DNA of 64,000 nt from Shewanella marina JCM 15074. GTDB taxonomy: Bacteria; Pseudomonadota; Gammaproteobacteria; Enterobacterales; Shewanellaceae. Every line of letters starts with the position of its first letter. Position 1 is the first letter of the stretch. The stretch lies in the NCBI RefSeq assembly GCF_000614975.1, contig NZ_BALM01000010.1, forward strand, positions 1 to 64,000, read 5' to 3'. Made by a program: the position numbers and the translations under genes. Positions 37,460 to 47,014 of this stretch are shown here, piece by piece. Below the pieces are notes generated by a model that was not told where the DNA came from, made no database searches, and saw only the letters and a program-made list of their open reading frames with translations.

Positions 37460-37487
37460 AAAATAGCCCCATGAAAGGGGCTATTTT
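37460..37487. terminator. Bidirectional terminator between the MFS and antiporter genes
   Basis: AAAATAGCCCC (37460-37470) and GGGGCTATTTT (37477-37487) enclose a 6-base loop, with T-rich ends on both strands. It serves the convergent MFS and antiporter genes. Confidence 0.85.
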
Positions 37488-37498
37488 ATAAGGTGAAA

Positions 37499-38428
37499 TT
37501 AAGCAGTTTGGCTAATTAAGTAACCAATATAAGCTAGGTAACCCACCAATAATATGGCACCTTCACGGCGACCAATACGTAAACCTGTCCATGCAAATGG
37601 TAATAGGATAACGGCTAAAGCTAGCATCACCATAAAGTCAAAGTTTTGCAGACCCGCGCTGTGTACTGGGTGAATAATAGCAGTCACACCTAAGATGGCT
37701 AAAATGTTGAATAGGTTTGAACCTACAACGTTACCAATCGCAATATCACTTTGTCCTTTTAATGCTGCCACAATTGAAGTAACAAGCTCTGGCATACTGG
37801 TGCCAATCGCCACAATCGTTAAGCCAATAATGACTTCACTAATGCCCATCGATTTGGCTAAATCAACCGCGCCATCAACAAATAGAATACCACCACCAAC
37901 AAGCATACCGATGCCTGCAAGCACTAATACAATTGATAACACTGGGTTTTGAGGCTTAGTATCAAGCTCATCATCAATGTCATCATTGCCAGAGTTTTTA
38001 TAGCTATAAACTAAGTAAGCTACCAGTGCAGTGATTAGAATGACACCATCAACAAAGCTCAGTTCACCATCCAGTAATAGTCCCCAAAAGAGTAAAGTCG
38101 CAATAATCATTAATGGAATATCGCGCTTAACCATTTGTGATTTAACTTTGATTGGGCGAATTAGCGCCGTTAGCGCCAAGATAAGGCCGATATTCGCAAT
38201 GTTAGAGCCAATAACGTTACCAATAGCAATGCCCGGGTTACCTGCTAGCGCTGATTTTACGCTTACTGCAAGTTCTGGTGCGCTAGTACCAAAGGCAACA
38301 ATGGTTAAGCCAATGATTAATGGCGCAATACCAAGCTTTAACGCAATAGCGGTAGAGCCACGAACAAGTGCTTCTGCACCCACGGTAAGAATGATAAAAC
38401 CACCGAGAATGGATAGAAAAATTAACAT
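37499..38428 (-). CDS. Calcium/sodium antiporter, YrbG-like
   Basis: A 309-aa cation/Ca2+ exchanger of the CaCA superfamily with about ten spans. The two inverted alpha repeats are clear: AFGTSAPELAVSVKSAL-type near the N-terminus and AIGTSMPELVTSIVAAL near the middle, each followed by a GNVxGSN motif. The acidic residues that bind Ca2+ are present in both repeats. An Asp/Glu-rich cytosolic loop (DDIDDELD) lies between the halves. It is monocistronic. Confidence 0.93.
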   Translation of the reverse strand: MLIFLSILGGFIILTVGAEALVRGSTAIALKLGIAPLIIGLTIVAFGTSAPELAVSVKSALAGNPGIAIGNVIGSNIANIGLILALTALIRPIKVKSQMVKRDIPLMIIATLLFWGLLLDGELSFVDGVILITALVAYLVYSYKNSGNDDIDDELDTKPQNPVLSIVLVLAGIGMLVGGGILFVDGAVDLAKSMGISEVIIGLTIVAIGTSMPELVTSIVAALKGQSDIAIGNVVGSNLFNILAILGVTAIIHPVHSAGLQNFDFMVMLALAVILLPFAWTGLRIGRREGAILLVGYLAYIGYLISQTA

Positions 38429-38525
38429 GGAAGTAGTGTCTGCTTATAGTTAGGTTATATAGATTGAGTATAAAACTAGCCGCATAGGATAAGCTTTTTT
38501 TAAACTTTTGACAAAATATGTCTAT

Positions 38526-38554
38526 AAAAAAAGCATGTCCAATTGAACATGCTT
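38526..38554 (-). terminator. Rho-independent terminator of the acyl-CoA synthetase gene
   Basis: AAGCATGT (38531-38538) and ACATGCTT (38547-38554) enclose an 8-base loop, followed on the minus strand by a run of T. It lies 19 bases past the synthetase stop. Confidence 0.85.
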
Positions 38555-38572
38555 CTATCTGGAGCAGAGTGG

Positions 38573-40234
38573 TTATTCTATTTCATCTTCGTAGAGGACT
38601 TGGCCGCCACGAATACCATCAACTTTTTCACTATAACGCTGCTCTAATACATGACGCTTAATTTTTAAGGTTGGTGTTAGCACATCGTTTTCAACCGTCC
38701 AAGGGTCATTGACAACAATAATTGCATCGACCGTTTCATGTGACTCTAAGTGCGGGTTAACACCAGCTAAGGTTGCTTTTAAGGACGACTTAACCTCTTC
38801 TCTAGGCTGACGCATAGAGCCTTCTGATAGTTGTACTAGCGCAATTGGATGAGGTAAGCCTGAACCAATCACGCAGATTAATTCTACATGGGAGTCCTGT
38901 GCTAATTTACGTTCAATAGGCACTGGTGCAACATATTTGCCTTTAGAGGTTTTAAAGTTATCTTTTACGCGGCCAGTAATGGTCACGCAGCCATCTTTAT
39001 CGATGTCACATAAGTCACCAGTACGGAAAAAACCTTCTTCATCAAATGACACTGCATTAAGTTCAGGTTGTAGGTAGTAACCTTGCATTAAGCCTGGGCT
39101 TTTAACTAATAGCTCACCTTGTTCAGATTGTTTAATTTCACAACCCTCAACGGCATGGCCGACAGTGCCCATTTTGCTTGGATTGAATGGGAAGTTAATA
39201 ATGGAATAAGCACAGTTCTCTGTCATGCCCCATGCTTCACTAATATCAAGCCCAACTTTGTGATACCAAGCAATCAGTGATGGTGGAATAGGTGCAGAGC
39301 CTGAACCTAGGATGCGACAGTGTTCAAGGCCAAGACCTTGTTGAATTTTGCGTTTAACAATGCTTTTTAAAAATGGAATTTTAAGTAGGGTATTGAGCTT
39401 TTTCTCTCCGCCGATTTTAGCAATAATATTTTGCTGGAACAGGCTCCATAAGCGCGGTACTGAGAAAAAGAGAGTCGGTTTAGCGCGTTTAACATCATCA
39501 ACAAATGAATCAAGACTTTCAACAAAGGCCACTTGAGTGCCAGAGTAGATAGATGAGCCTTCAATTGCCACACGTTCAGTAATATGCGCCAATGGTAGGT
39601 AAGAGATTAATCTATCCTCTAAGCCTGTTTGCAAATCACGCACTACGGCTTGGCAGGTCCAAGCAAAGCTCTCAAATGTTTGAATCGCACCTTTGGGATG
39701 ACCGGTAGAGCCTGACGTATAAATTAGCGTCATAATGTCATCGGGTTGCGGTAACGGTGAGTTAAGTAACGGCTGTCCCATGGTGAGTAATTTCTGCCAG
39801 CAATATTGTGCAGGCATAGTATCGTAAGGGAAGGCAAGTCTAAGAATATCACCACCCACACCAGCTTCTTGATCGGCCCAATAGTCTAGTTTTCCGATAA
39901 AAATGGCTTTAGCTTTACTGTGTTCTAATACATAACGAATGGTATCGGCGTTGGCGGTAGGGTAGACAGGGACACTGATATAGCCGCCATACATTAAGGC
40001 TAAATCAGTGATAAACCACTCGGCGCAGTTTTTAGATAATACTGCAATCTTATCACCGGGTTCTAAGCCTAAATGGCGCAGAGAACCTGCAATTTGCAGC
40101 ATTTTTTGATGCACATCTTTCCATGTGAAATCAACGTACTGACCATTGATAGGCTGGCGTAAATAGATTTTATCGCCCTGAATCTCAGCCCAATGGTTGA
40201 TCATCTCTATTGGAGATTTGAATTGAATATCCAT
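38573..40234 (-). CDS. Long-chain fatty acyl-CoA synthetase (AMP-binding)
   Basis: A 553-aa ANL-superfamily ligase that activates fatty acids with ATP and CoA. Seen: TLIYTSGSTGHPKGAI (phosphate loop), ISEAWGMTENCA, RTGDLCDIDKDGCV and GRVKDNFKTSKGKYVAP (hinge and catalytic Lys region). The architecture is that of the FadD15/FAA1-like group. It has its own terminator. There is a 268-base gap upstream with no gene, which likely holds the promoter. No clear fatty acid regulator site was seen. Confidence 0.9.
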   Translation of the reverse strand: MDIQFKSPIEMINHWAEIQGDKIYLRQPINGQYVDFTWKDVHQKMLQIAGSLRHLGLEPGDKIAVLSKNCAEWFITDLALMYGGYISVPVYPTANADTIRYVLEHSKAKAIFIGKLDYWADQEAGVGGDILRLAFPYDTMPAQYCWQKLLTMGQPLLNSPLPQPDDIMTLIYTSGSTGHPKGAIQTFESFAWTCQAVVRDLQTGLEDRLISYLPLAHITERVAIEGSSIYSGTQVAFVESLDSFVDDVKRAKPTLFFSVPRLWSLFQQNIIAKIGGEKKLNTLLKIPFLKSIVKRKIQQGLGLEHCRILGSGSAPIPPSLIAWYHKVGLDISEAWGMTENCAYSIINFPFNPSKMGTVGHAVEGCEIKQSEQGELLVKSPGLMQGYYLQPELNAVSFDEEGFFRTGDLCDIDKDGCVTITGRVKDNFKTSKGKYVAPVPIERKLAQDSHVELICVIGSGLPHPIALVQLSEGSMRQPREEVKSSLKATLAGVNPHLESHETVDAIIVVNDPWTVENDVLTPTLKIKRHVLEQRYSEKVDGIRGGQVLYEDEIE

Positions 40235-40502
40235 TTGCTTATTCCAATTTGTTATCGTTATTTGTTAACTATTGGATGTATCAGTACGTCAGTTTTACAC
40301 ATCTAAATTAGAGTTAGCTACTGATAAATCAAATAATTAGTAAGGTAACGCTTTGATTTATTATTAGTATTGATCGGTTTGTGATTACGTGCAAATTTTT
40401 AAGAAAAGCGTGAGGTCAAACCAGTGTTTAGTGCTGTTTTATTATATGCGACTAATGCATTTGGCTAAATTATCACGCTTAATTTAGTTGTTTATAAAGC
40501 GT

Positions 40503-41207
40503 TTATATTGTGGCTGTTTCGATTTCTGAAATCGCACGCATCGCTTGCCACCAAGCGTCAGGGGCTTGAATCTGACCTTGCTGATCGATGTTTGGATAAG
40601 CCAGTTGTTTACGACGGCAAGCTTTGGCAAAAATAGGATACCCCTGCTCAAATAGTAGTTTTTGGCAATAACCATCATCTACCTGTCTTTGCTGGTACAT
40701 ACCCGCTTGTTGGCGTTGTCTTTGTGCTTCATACAATATTAAAGCGGTAGCAACTGACACATTCAATGATTGCACCATGCCCATCATAGGAATAATGACC
40801 TGTTGATCTGCGTGTGCAATCGCTTCTTGGCTAACACCATCGCGCTCATTACCCATCACTACTACTGTGGGCTTGGTGTAATCAATGCTTCTAAAATCTA
40901 CCGCTTTATCACTGAAGTTAGTCACAATAATTTGCATATCTTGTGCTTTAAACGTGGGTAAAGCTTGAATGAAATCATTATGGCGGTGACATGCCACCCA
41001 TTGCTGGCTACCCGATGAGGTATTGTTAGTCACCCGCATTTCGCCGGGCGGCATAATGGCATGAACATCAGCAATCCCCACTGCATCTGCAGTTCTTACC
41101 ACTGCAGATAAATTATTATTTTTATGAATGCCGTCTAAGCAAACGGTTAAGTCTATTTGGCGTTTATCTAGCATTTCATTAATGCGCTGAAAGCGTTCTG
41201 GGCTCAT
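40503..41207 (-). CDS. trmH: tRNA (guanosine(18)-2'-O)-methyltransferase
   Basis: SPOUT-class enzyme of 234 aa that methylates G18 in the D-loop. Seen: VCLDGIHKNNNLSAVVRTADA near the N-terminus with the catalytic Arg, VVMGNERDGVS, and IIPMMGMVQSLNVSVATA with the knot motif. The length and sequence fit E. coli TrmH (229). The terminator of ridA lies 17 bases upstream of the start, so it may have a promoter of its own or rely on read-through. Confidence 0.95.
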   Translation of the reverse strand: MSPERFQRINEMLDKRQIDLTVCLDGIHKNNNLSAVVRTADAVGIADVHAIMPPGEMRVTNNTSSGSQQWVACHRHNDFIQALPTFKAQDMQIIVTNFSDKAVDFRSIDYTKPTVVVMGNERDGVSQEAIAHADQQVIIPMMGMVQSLNVSVATALILYEAQRQRQQAGMYQQRQVDDGYCQKLLFEQGYPIFAKACRRKQLAYPNIDQQGQIQAPDAWWQAMRAISEIETATI

Positions 41208-41223
41208 ATATTCTCGTAGGTAT

Positions 41224-41251
41224 AAAAAAAGACGCCAAAGCGTCTTTTTAA
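41224..41251 (-). terminator. Terminator between ridA and trmH
   Basis: AAAAAGACGC (41226-41235) and GCGTCTTTTT (41240-41249) enclose a 4-base loop, and T runs follow on both strands. It ends the gmk-rpoZ-spoT-ridA transcript and leaves trmH on its own. Confidence 0.85.
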
Positions 41252-41263
41252 AATAAATAGTAT

Positions 41264-41647
41264 TTATAACTCCATGATACCGTCTATTTCGACTTGGGCA
41301 TCTTTTGGAAGTTGTTTAACCCCTAGTGCCGCTCGGGCTGGATAGGGCTGGTTAAAGTAGCGTCCCATCACTTCATTGACGAGCGCAAAGTGACTTAAAT
41401 CAGTTAAGTAGATATTGAGTTTTACAATATCATTCAAACTACCACCGGCAGCTTGGCAAACAAGATCAAGGTTATGAAAAACCTGATTAACCTGAGCTTC
41501 AAAATCATCACTAACAAGTGTCATTGTTTCCGCAACTAGCGGAATTTGACCTGACAGATAAACTGTATCTCTGACTCGTACTGCTTGTGAATACGTACCA
41601 ATTGCTTGCGGTGCAGCTTCTGTTGCAATGATAATTTTTTCAGCCAT
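41264..41647 (-). CDS. ridA: RidA-family 2-iminobutanoate/2-iminopropanoate deaminase
   Basis: A 127-aa protein that hydrolyses reactive enamine/imine intermediates from amino acid metabolism. Seen: [20 protein letters not shown], and [22 protein letters not shown], with the Arg and Glu that define the RidA active site. It lies between spoT and trmH with a 12-base gap to spoT, so it should be cotranscribed with spoT. This place is common in Shewanella and its relatives. Confidence 0.93.
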   Translation of the reverse strand: MAEKIIIATEAAPQAIGTYSQAVRVRDTVYLSGQIPLVAETMTLVSDDFEAQVNQVFHNLDLVCQAAGGSLNDIVKLNIYLTDLSHFALVNEVMGRYFNQPYPARAALGVKQLPKDAQVEIDGIMEL

Positions 41648-41659
41648 AACGCGCTCCTG

Positions 41660-43756
41660 TTATTTATTGCGTGAAGTGCGTAATACCTCAGGTAATACTC
41701 GGATCCGTCGCATTACGTTTGCTAAATGAATTCGGTCAGTCACCGAAATTCTAAGATTAATTAAGAAAGCTTTACCGTCACGCTCTTCAGTAGACAGATT
41801 ATGAATATTTGAGCCTGCAGAGGCAATAATTGAGGTGATTTTAGCCAGCGCACCTTGGTGATTGATAATTTCAACACGTAGGTTAGCTTGGAACTCTTCG
41901 CCTTCGGCGCTATCCCATTGCACTGCAATATATTTATCAGGTTCAGTTTGGTAACCGCGAATGTTAGCGCAGTTTTCCATATGCACCACTAAGCCTTTGC
42001 CTGGGCTGACGTGGGCAATGACAGGATCGCCAGGGATCGGGCGGCAACAATTAGCAAAGGTCACTAACATGCCTTCAGCGCCGCGAATAGGCATCACTGC
42101 TTGTTCATCATTGATATCAATTGATGCACCCAGTAAGCGCTGCGCGATCACTAAGCTCATGGCGTTACCTAAACCAATATCTGCCAATAATGAATCTAAA
42201 TCGGCATGCTTAGTGTCACTAATAACTTTATTAAGTTGTTCGGTTGAAATGCTTTCAAGCTTGGCATCACCTAAGGCATGGTTAAGTAAACGACGGCCTA
42301 GAGCAATGGCTTCATCACCTTTTAGGTTTTTCAGCATTTGACGAATTTTAGCGCGCGCTTTACCCGTTACCACAAAGTTGAGCCATGCCGCATTCGGTCT
42401 TGCGCCTTTTGCCGTAATAATTTCAACGGTTTGGCCTGACAATAGTGGTTGGCTTAATGGGTATGCTTGACGATTAACTCGTGCCCCAACGCAGGTGTTG
42501 CCCACATCGGTATGCACTTCATAAGCAAAGTCGACCGCAGTTGCGCCTACTGGTAGTTCTAAAATGCGACCTTCAGGGGTAAATACGTAAATTTCGTCGG
42601 GGAATAATTCGGTTTTAACGTTTTCTACAAATTCAAATGAGTTGCTGGCACTTTGTTGCAGTTCAAGTAAGCTTTGCATCCACTTACGGGCTCTTACCTG
42701 CGTAGTGGTGCCTTCTTGTTCTTTACCATCTTTGTAGAGCCAGTGTGCTGCTACCCCTTTATCAGCCATTTGATCCATGTCTTCAGTTCGGATTTGGATC
42801 TCAACCGGAACACCGTGAGGGCCAAATAGTGAAGTATGTAATGATTGATAGCCGTTGGCTTTTGGGATGGCAATATAATCTTTAAATCGGCCTAAGCGCG
42901 GTTTATATAAACCATGCATAGCACCTAAAATGCGGTAACAAGTATCAATCGAGTCAACAATAATTCTGAAGGCGTAGATGTCCATCACCTCTTGGAATTG
43001 CAACTCTTTGTTTTTCATCTTGTTATAGATTGAAAATAGGTTCTTTTCACGACCGCTAACACTGCAAGATAAGCCAGTATCTTCTAGGCGGGTGAGAATC
43101 GCATTTTCAATGGTTTGAATTAACTCTTTGCGATTACCTCGAGCGGCTTTAACCACTTCTTTAAGCACGCGATAACGCATTGGATAGTAAGCTTGAAAGC
43201 CTAACTCTTCTAATTCACTTTTAATTTTGTGAATACCAAGACGGTTAGCGATGGGTGCATAAATTTCAAGGGTTTCGCGAGCGATACGACGACGTTTGTC
43301 GGGACGAAGTGCACCAAGTGTTCGCATATTATGAGTGCGGTCGGCTAATTTGATCAGAATAACGCGAATATCCTGAGTCATTGCCAGCATCATTTTACGG
43401 AAGTTTTCAGCTTGGGCTTCTTTTTTATCGCGGAATTTAAGCTTATCTAGCTTAGATACACCTTCTACCAGTTCTGCCACCGAGCTGCCAAATAACTCAG
43501 CTAAATCTTGATGGGTAACATAGGTGTCTTCGATGGTGTCATGCAGTAAGGCCGCCATCAGCGTCTCGTGATCGAGACGCATCTCGGCCAGGATGCGGGC
43601 TACCGCAACCGGATGGGTAATATAAGGTTCGCCACTGGTGCGCATTTGGCCTTCATGGGCATCACGCGCAACTTGATATGCCTGCTTGAGTAAATCAACC
43701 TGCTCCAATTCTAAGTAAGTTGAAGCCGATTCTTTAAGTCCTTCAAACAGATACAA
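41660..43756 (-). CDS. spoT: Bifunctional (p)ppGpp synthetase/hydrolase SpoT
   Basis: Stringent-response enzyme of 698 aa. Seen: HD hydrolase (RDAHEGQMRTSGEPYITHP, LLHDTIEDT), synthetase region (RFKDYIAIPKANGYQSLHTS), TGS domain (YVFTPEGRILELPVGATAVDFAYEVHTD) and C-terminal ACT domain (LRVEIINHQGALAKITSIIA). The open frame starts at 43795, but I prefer the TTG at 43756. It gives the LYLFEGL N-terminus typical of SpoT, a length near E. coli's 702, and GGAG eight bases away. The longer form would run back into the rpoZ end. Part of the gmk-rpoZ-spoT block. Confidence 0.96.
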   Translation of the reverse strand: MYLFEGLKESASTYLELEQVDLLKQAYQVARDAHEGQMRTSGEPYITHPVAVARILAEMRLDHETLMAALLHDTIEDTYVTHQDLAELFGSSVAELVEGVSKLDKLKFRDKKEAQAENFRKMMLAMTQDIRVILIKLADRTHNMRTLGALRPDKRRRIARETLEIYAPIANRLGIHKIKSELEELGFQAYYPMRYRVLKEVVKAARGNRKELIQTIENAILTRLEDTGLSCSVSGREKNLFSIYNKMKNKELQFQEVMDIYAFRIIVDSIDTCYRILGAMHGLYKPRLGRFKDYIAIPKANGYQSLHTSLFGPHGVPVEIQIRTEDMDQMADKGVAAHWLYKDGKEQEGTTTQVRARKWMQSLLELQQSASNSFEFVENVKTELFPDEIYVFTPEGRILELPVGATAVDFAYEVHTDVGNTCVGARVNRQAYPLSQPLLSGQTVEIITAKGARPNAAWLNFVVTGKARAKIRQMLKNLKGDEAIALGRRLLNHALGDAKLESISTEQLNKVISDTKHADLDSLLADIGLGNAMSLVIAQRLLGASIDINDEQAVMPIRGAEGMLVTFANCCRPIPGDPVIAHVSPGKGLVVHMENCANIRGYQTEPDKYIAVQWDSAEGEEFQANLRVEIINHQGALAKITSIIASAGSNIHNLSTEERDGKAFLINLRISVTDRIHLANVMRRIRVLPEVLRTSRNK

Positions 43757-43772
43757 GTGACTAACTCCTATA

Positions 43773-44051
43773 TTATAGTGAACGACCTTCAGCAATTGCT
43801 GCTACAGCAGCAATTTCTGCAGCTTCGCGCTCACGTACTGATTGACGCTCATCAGCATCAAGAGTATCAGAGGTTACTAGGCCAAGTTCGATTTCACGTA
43901 ATGCAATCACGGTTGGCTTATCGTTTTGCTCTTCAACCATAGGGTCTTTACCCTGTACAGAAATTTGGCGAGCACGACGCGCTGCAACCAGGATCATATC
44001 AAAACGGTTGCCGATTTGTGTTACGGCGTCTTCTACTGTTACGCGAGCCAT
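43773..44051 (-). CDS. rpoZ: RNA polymerase omega subunit
   Basis: A 92-aa subunit that binds the beta' tail and helps assemble RNA polymerase; it also forms part of a ppGpp site. Seen: [33 protein letters not shown] and [14 protein letters not shown] start at the ATG at 44051, preceded by GGAG, because that is the conserved omega N-terminus; the longer frame has no family support. It lies between gmk and spoT. Confidence 0.96.
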   Translation of the reverse strand: MARVTVEDAVTQIGNRFDMILVAARRARQISVQGKDPMVEEQNDKPTVIALREIELGLVTSDTLDADERQSVREREAAEIAAVAAIAEGRSL

Positions 44052-44112
44052 GTGTGGAAACTCCAGTGTTATCGATAAGGAAAAAATGACGCAAAATTGT
44101 ACACTATGACAG

Positions 44113-44736
44113 TCAATCTGCCAATAGATCAGCAAGCATATCATTGTGAGCGTGGCTCTGGCTAGCGTTGGTTAAACGCTGGCTACGAATGATGGCATGC
44201 AAATCGGTTAAAGCTGTATTGAAATTATCGTTTACAATCACGAATTCATATTCATTATAGTGCGACATTTCTGAGACTGCTTGTGCCATACGGCCAGCAA
44301 TAATCTCTGCACTGTCTTGACCACGACCAGTTAAGCGGTGTTCAAGCTCAGTTTTTGACGGAGGCAAGATAAAAATACCCACTGCTTCAGGCATTAATCT
44401 TTTAACTTGCTGCGCGCCTTGCCAATCAATATCTAAAAAGACATCGATGCCATTAGCCAAAGTTTGTTCAATTACTGTACGTGAAGTACCGTAAAAGTTA
44501 CCAAAAACTTCTGCCCATTCAAAAAAAGCTTCCTCTGCAATCAAGTCTTTAAATTGTGCTTGATCGACAAAGTGGTAATGATGACCATTAATTTCGCCGG
44601 GGCGAGGTGCACGAGTGGTGTGTGACACAGATACTTGCATATTTGCAGGATTATCTTGTAGTAGTGCCGAAATAAGTGACGATTTTCCGGCGCCGCTAGG
44701 GGCCGACACAATAAATAAGTTTCCGCGTGCGGTCAT
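44113..44736 (-). CDS. gmk: Guanylate kinase
   Basis: Cytosolic kinase of 207 aa that turns GMP into GDP with ATP. Seen: P-loop [11 protein letters not shown] (about 10-20), the GMP-binding [31 protein letters not shown] and a lid region with [19 protein letters not shown]. The length matches E. coli Gmk (207). It is the first gene of the minus-strand gmk-rpoZ-spoT-ridA unit. Confidence 0.97.
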   Translation of the reverse strand: MTARGNLFIVSAPSGAGKSSLISALLQDNPANMQVSVSHTTRAPRPGEINGHHYHFVDQAQFKDLIAEEAFFEWAEVFGNFYGTSRTVIEQTLANGIDVFLDIDWQGAQQVKRLMPEAVGIFILPPSKTELEHRLTGRGQDSAEIIAGRMAQAVSEMSHYNEYEFVIVNDNFNTALTDLHAIIRSQRLTNASQSHAHNDMLADLLAD

Positions 44737-44977
44737 GATTATTGTTCCAGTTTGCTTAAATGATGCGCGATGGCTAAAGCGGGTTATTATACTGCTATTT
44801 TAGTAACCTGCGAAAGTATATTCATAATAGAAGTCGCATATATTCTGTAGATTATAGGCAATGGGATAAAGGCTTGTTATCGATGGTAGATAATTCGCTT
44901 TAATATTGTTATTAGTTTACTGACTTTTTGGCAGATTTTGGTTAGTCTCTGGAGGATTAGCAAGGAGAGTTATCACT

Positions 44978-45967
44978 GTGGATGCATCGATTATTTGTCA
45001 CCAAGGCCGCGATAATGGCCCGCGTTTTCTTGCCATTAGTAGCATTTGTTATTTAGCTTTATCTTTATTCGCGCTTTTATTTGGCTTTACCCCTATGTTG
45101 TATCTGGCTGCATTGTTATTGATGCCAGTACTGTTATTAACGGGTGTACGCCGGTTGCGTGACAGTCAATTACCATTATATTTTAGTGCTATTTTAGCGG
45201 TTCCATTGCTAGGGTACTGCAGTGTGTTAGCGCATTCATTAAGCCCACTGTTTACAATCTTCTGGTTGCTCTTTGCCATCGTACTCACGGTTGGCTTTGC
45301 CCTGCGCCGTAGTCCCAATGTGATTGAATATCAACAAGGATATAGTGGGCCAGTCACTGAAGCTCGCGCTCCCCGACGTCCAGCGCAGCGGGTGGAACCT
45401 TCAATGCCTGGCGAAGTGGTGATTGCCCCAACCCTCGACTTTAATCAAGATATGCATCAGCTCAATGACAATTTTGAATTGCATCAAGTTGATCGAGCTG
45501 AAATAGAGGCGTCATTAGCACAAGAGCAGCGTAAACAAGGGCTTGAACAAGGTTCGTTAACCGCGATGTTAACTCAGTGCTATCACATGGCTATTCAATA
45601 TCGATACTGGTTATTTGCAACGGCAGCAGCCATGTTGCTATTGGCATCTATTGCTGTTGTTTGGCATTTTTGGTCGTCATCAGAGACGACTGTCGAGTAT
45701 TCCCCTGAGGTCGCACCTGTGACTGAGGTGATGGTGACACTACCCGATGGTTTTAGTCTTGTGCTGGCCAATAAACAGCTATTAATGCGTTGGCGCAATA
45801 TTGATGCGAACCTCGGGCCGCTATGGTCGCAAGCGACTGCGATTGGGGATAATACCTGTGCCTATATTATGTTTAATAGTGGCAATAAGTATCGACCATT
45901 ACAGGTTAAGGTAATCGCTGATCATATTGTTGAAGCTGAATTTTCAGCGTTAGATAGCCAAGCTTAA
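44978..45967 (+). CDS. Two-part membrane protein of unknown function
   Basis: A 329-aa protein. GTG at 44978 is the start, with AAGGAG 10 bases upstream. An N-terminal block of three or four spans (ISSICYLALSLFALLFGFTPMLYLAALLL, then GVRRLRDSQ, then further spans) recalls small membrane domains such as DUF805. A hydrophilic stretch rich in Arg and Pro (RAPRRPAQRVEPS) is followed by a single span near 212-230 and a short C-terminal domain ending in KVIADHIVEAEFSA. I do not recognise the family. Similar proteins next to gmk occur in Shewanella as far as I remember. Confidence 0.6.
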   Translation: MDASIICHQGRDNGPRFLAISSICYLALSLFALLFGFTPMLYLAALLLMPVLLLTGVRRLRDSQLPLYFSAILAVPLLGYCSVLAHSLSPLFTIFWLLFAIVLTVGFALRRSPNVIEYQQGYSGPVTEARAPRRPAQRVEPSMPGEVVIAPTLDFNQDMHQLNDNFELHQVDRAEIEASLAQEQRKQGLEQGSLTAMLTQCYHMAIQYRYWLFATAAAMLLLASIAVVWHFWSSSETTVEYSPEVAPVTEVMVTLPDGFSLVLANKQLLMRWRNIDANLGPLWSQATAIGDNTCAYIMFNSGNKYRPLQVKVIADHIVEAEFSALDSQA

Positions 45968-46147
45968 TTCGCGATATGGCCAAACGTAATAGTGTGCAGC
46001 TATGCGGTCAGCAATTTAGCTTAAAAGGCAGTGGGGCAGCATTAACTGGCCGCGCAGAGTTTAATGAATATTTGTAGATGCTAGGAATGTGCGTCTACAA
46101 ACGATAAACTAAGCGATTGCATTCTAAAACTCTACTTACACGATAAA

Positions 46148-47014
46148 ATGATAACAACATTGGTAATTTTGGCTGCTGGTATGGGCAGCCGCTTTGGTGG
46201 CGATAAACAGTTAGCTCAGCTTGGCCCAAATGGCGAGACATTATTAGAGCTATCCTTGTTATCTGCCGTCGCCGCCGGTTTTGACCAAGCGGTATTGGTT
46301 ATTCGACCTGAGTTAGAGGCTGAGTTACGTCAACGACTTGCAGTTATTATTCCGTCGCAGTTTGTTATTCATTACTGTTATCAAGCATTAACTGACTTAC
46401 CCCTTGCTTTGCCCGCAGCATTAGCGGCTAGACAAAAACCATGGGGTACGGCTCATGCATTGTGGAGTGCCCGCGCCTTAATTGATGGCCCTATGGCAGT
46501 GATTAATGCCGATGATTATTATGGCGACCATGCGTTTGAGATGTTGGTTCAGGGGTTAACCAAGCAAAAAGAGGAGTGGATGATGGTTGCGTATCCACTG
46601 CACTTAACTTTATCTGAACATGGCGGTGTTAATCGTGGTGTTTGCCAAGTGGCGCAAGGCTATTTGACGCATGTAGATGAATACCTTCAAATTAAGCAAA
46701 CCGCACAAGGTCTTTACGGTGAATTGCATGGGCAATTATTACCACTGACCGACAATACATTAGTTTCAATGACTTGTTGGGGCTTTACGTCAGCAATTTT
46801 TACTGCAATTGAACAAGCTCTTATTGAGTTTATACAAGCACCCTCTACGGGCATAACTAGCGAATGTTACCTGCCTGCAGTGGTGCAACAACAATTAGAC
46901 AAAAAAGCGCAATTATTACGTGTTGAAGTGAGCCAATCGCCATGGTTTGGTGTGACTTACGCAGACGATGCGGATTGGGTTAAACAACAATTATCGGAGT
47001 TACAGGGTGAATAA
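46148..47014 (+). CDS. Sugar-phosphate nucleotidyltransferase-like protein
   Basis: A 288-aa nucleotidyltransferase with LVILAAGMGSRFGGDKQL, the activated-sugar pyrophosphorylase signature, and INADDYYGD, the metal-binding Asp pair. It should transfer a nucleotide to a sugar-1-phosphate or a similar substrate. The downstream kinase gene starts inside it (8-base overlap), so the two are made together. The substrate is not evident. Confidence 0.82.
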   Translation: MITTLVILAAGMGSRFGGDKQLAQLGPNGETLLELSLLSAVAAGFDQAVLVIRPELEAELRQRLAVIIPSQFVIHYCYQALTDLPLALPAALAARQKPWGTAHALWSARALIDGPMAVINADDYYGDHAFEMLVQGLTKQKEEWMMVAYPLHLTLSEHGGVNRGVCQVAQGYLTHVDEYLQIKQTAQGLYGELHGQLLPLTDNTLVSMTCWGFTSAIFTAIEQALIEFIQAPSTGITSECYLPAVVQQQLDKKAQLLRVEVSQSPWFGVTYADDADWVKQQLSELQGE

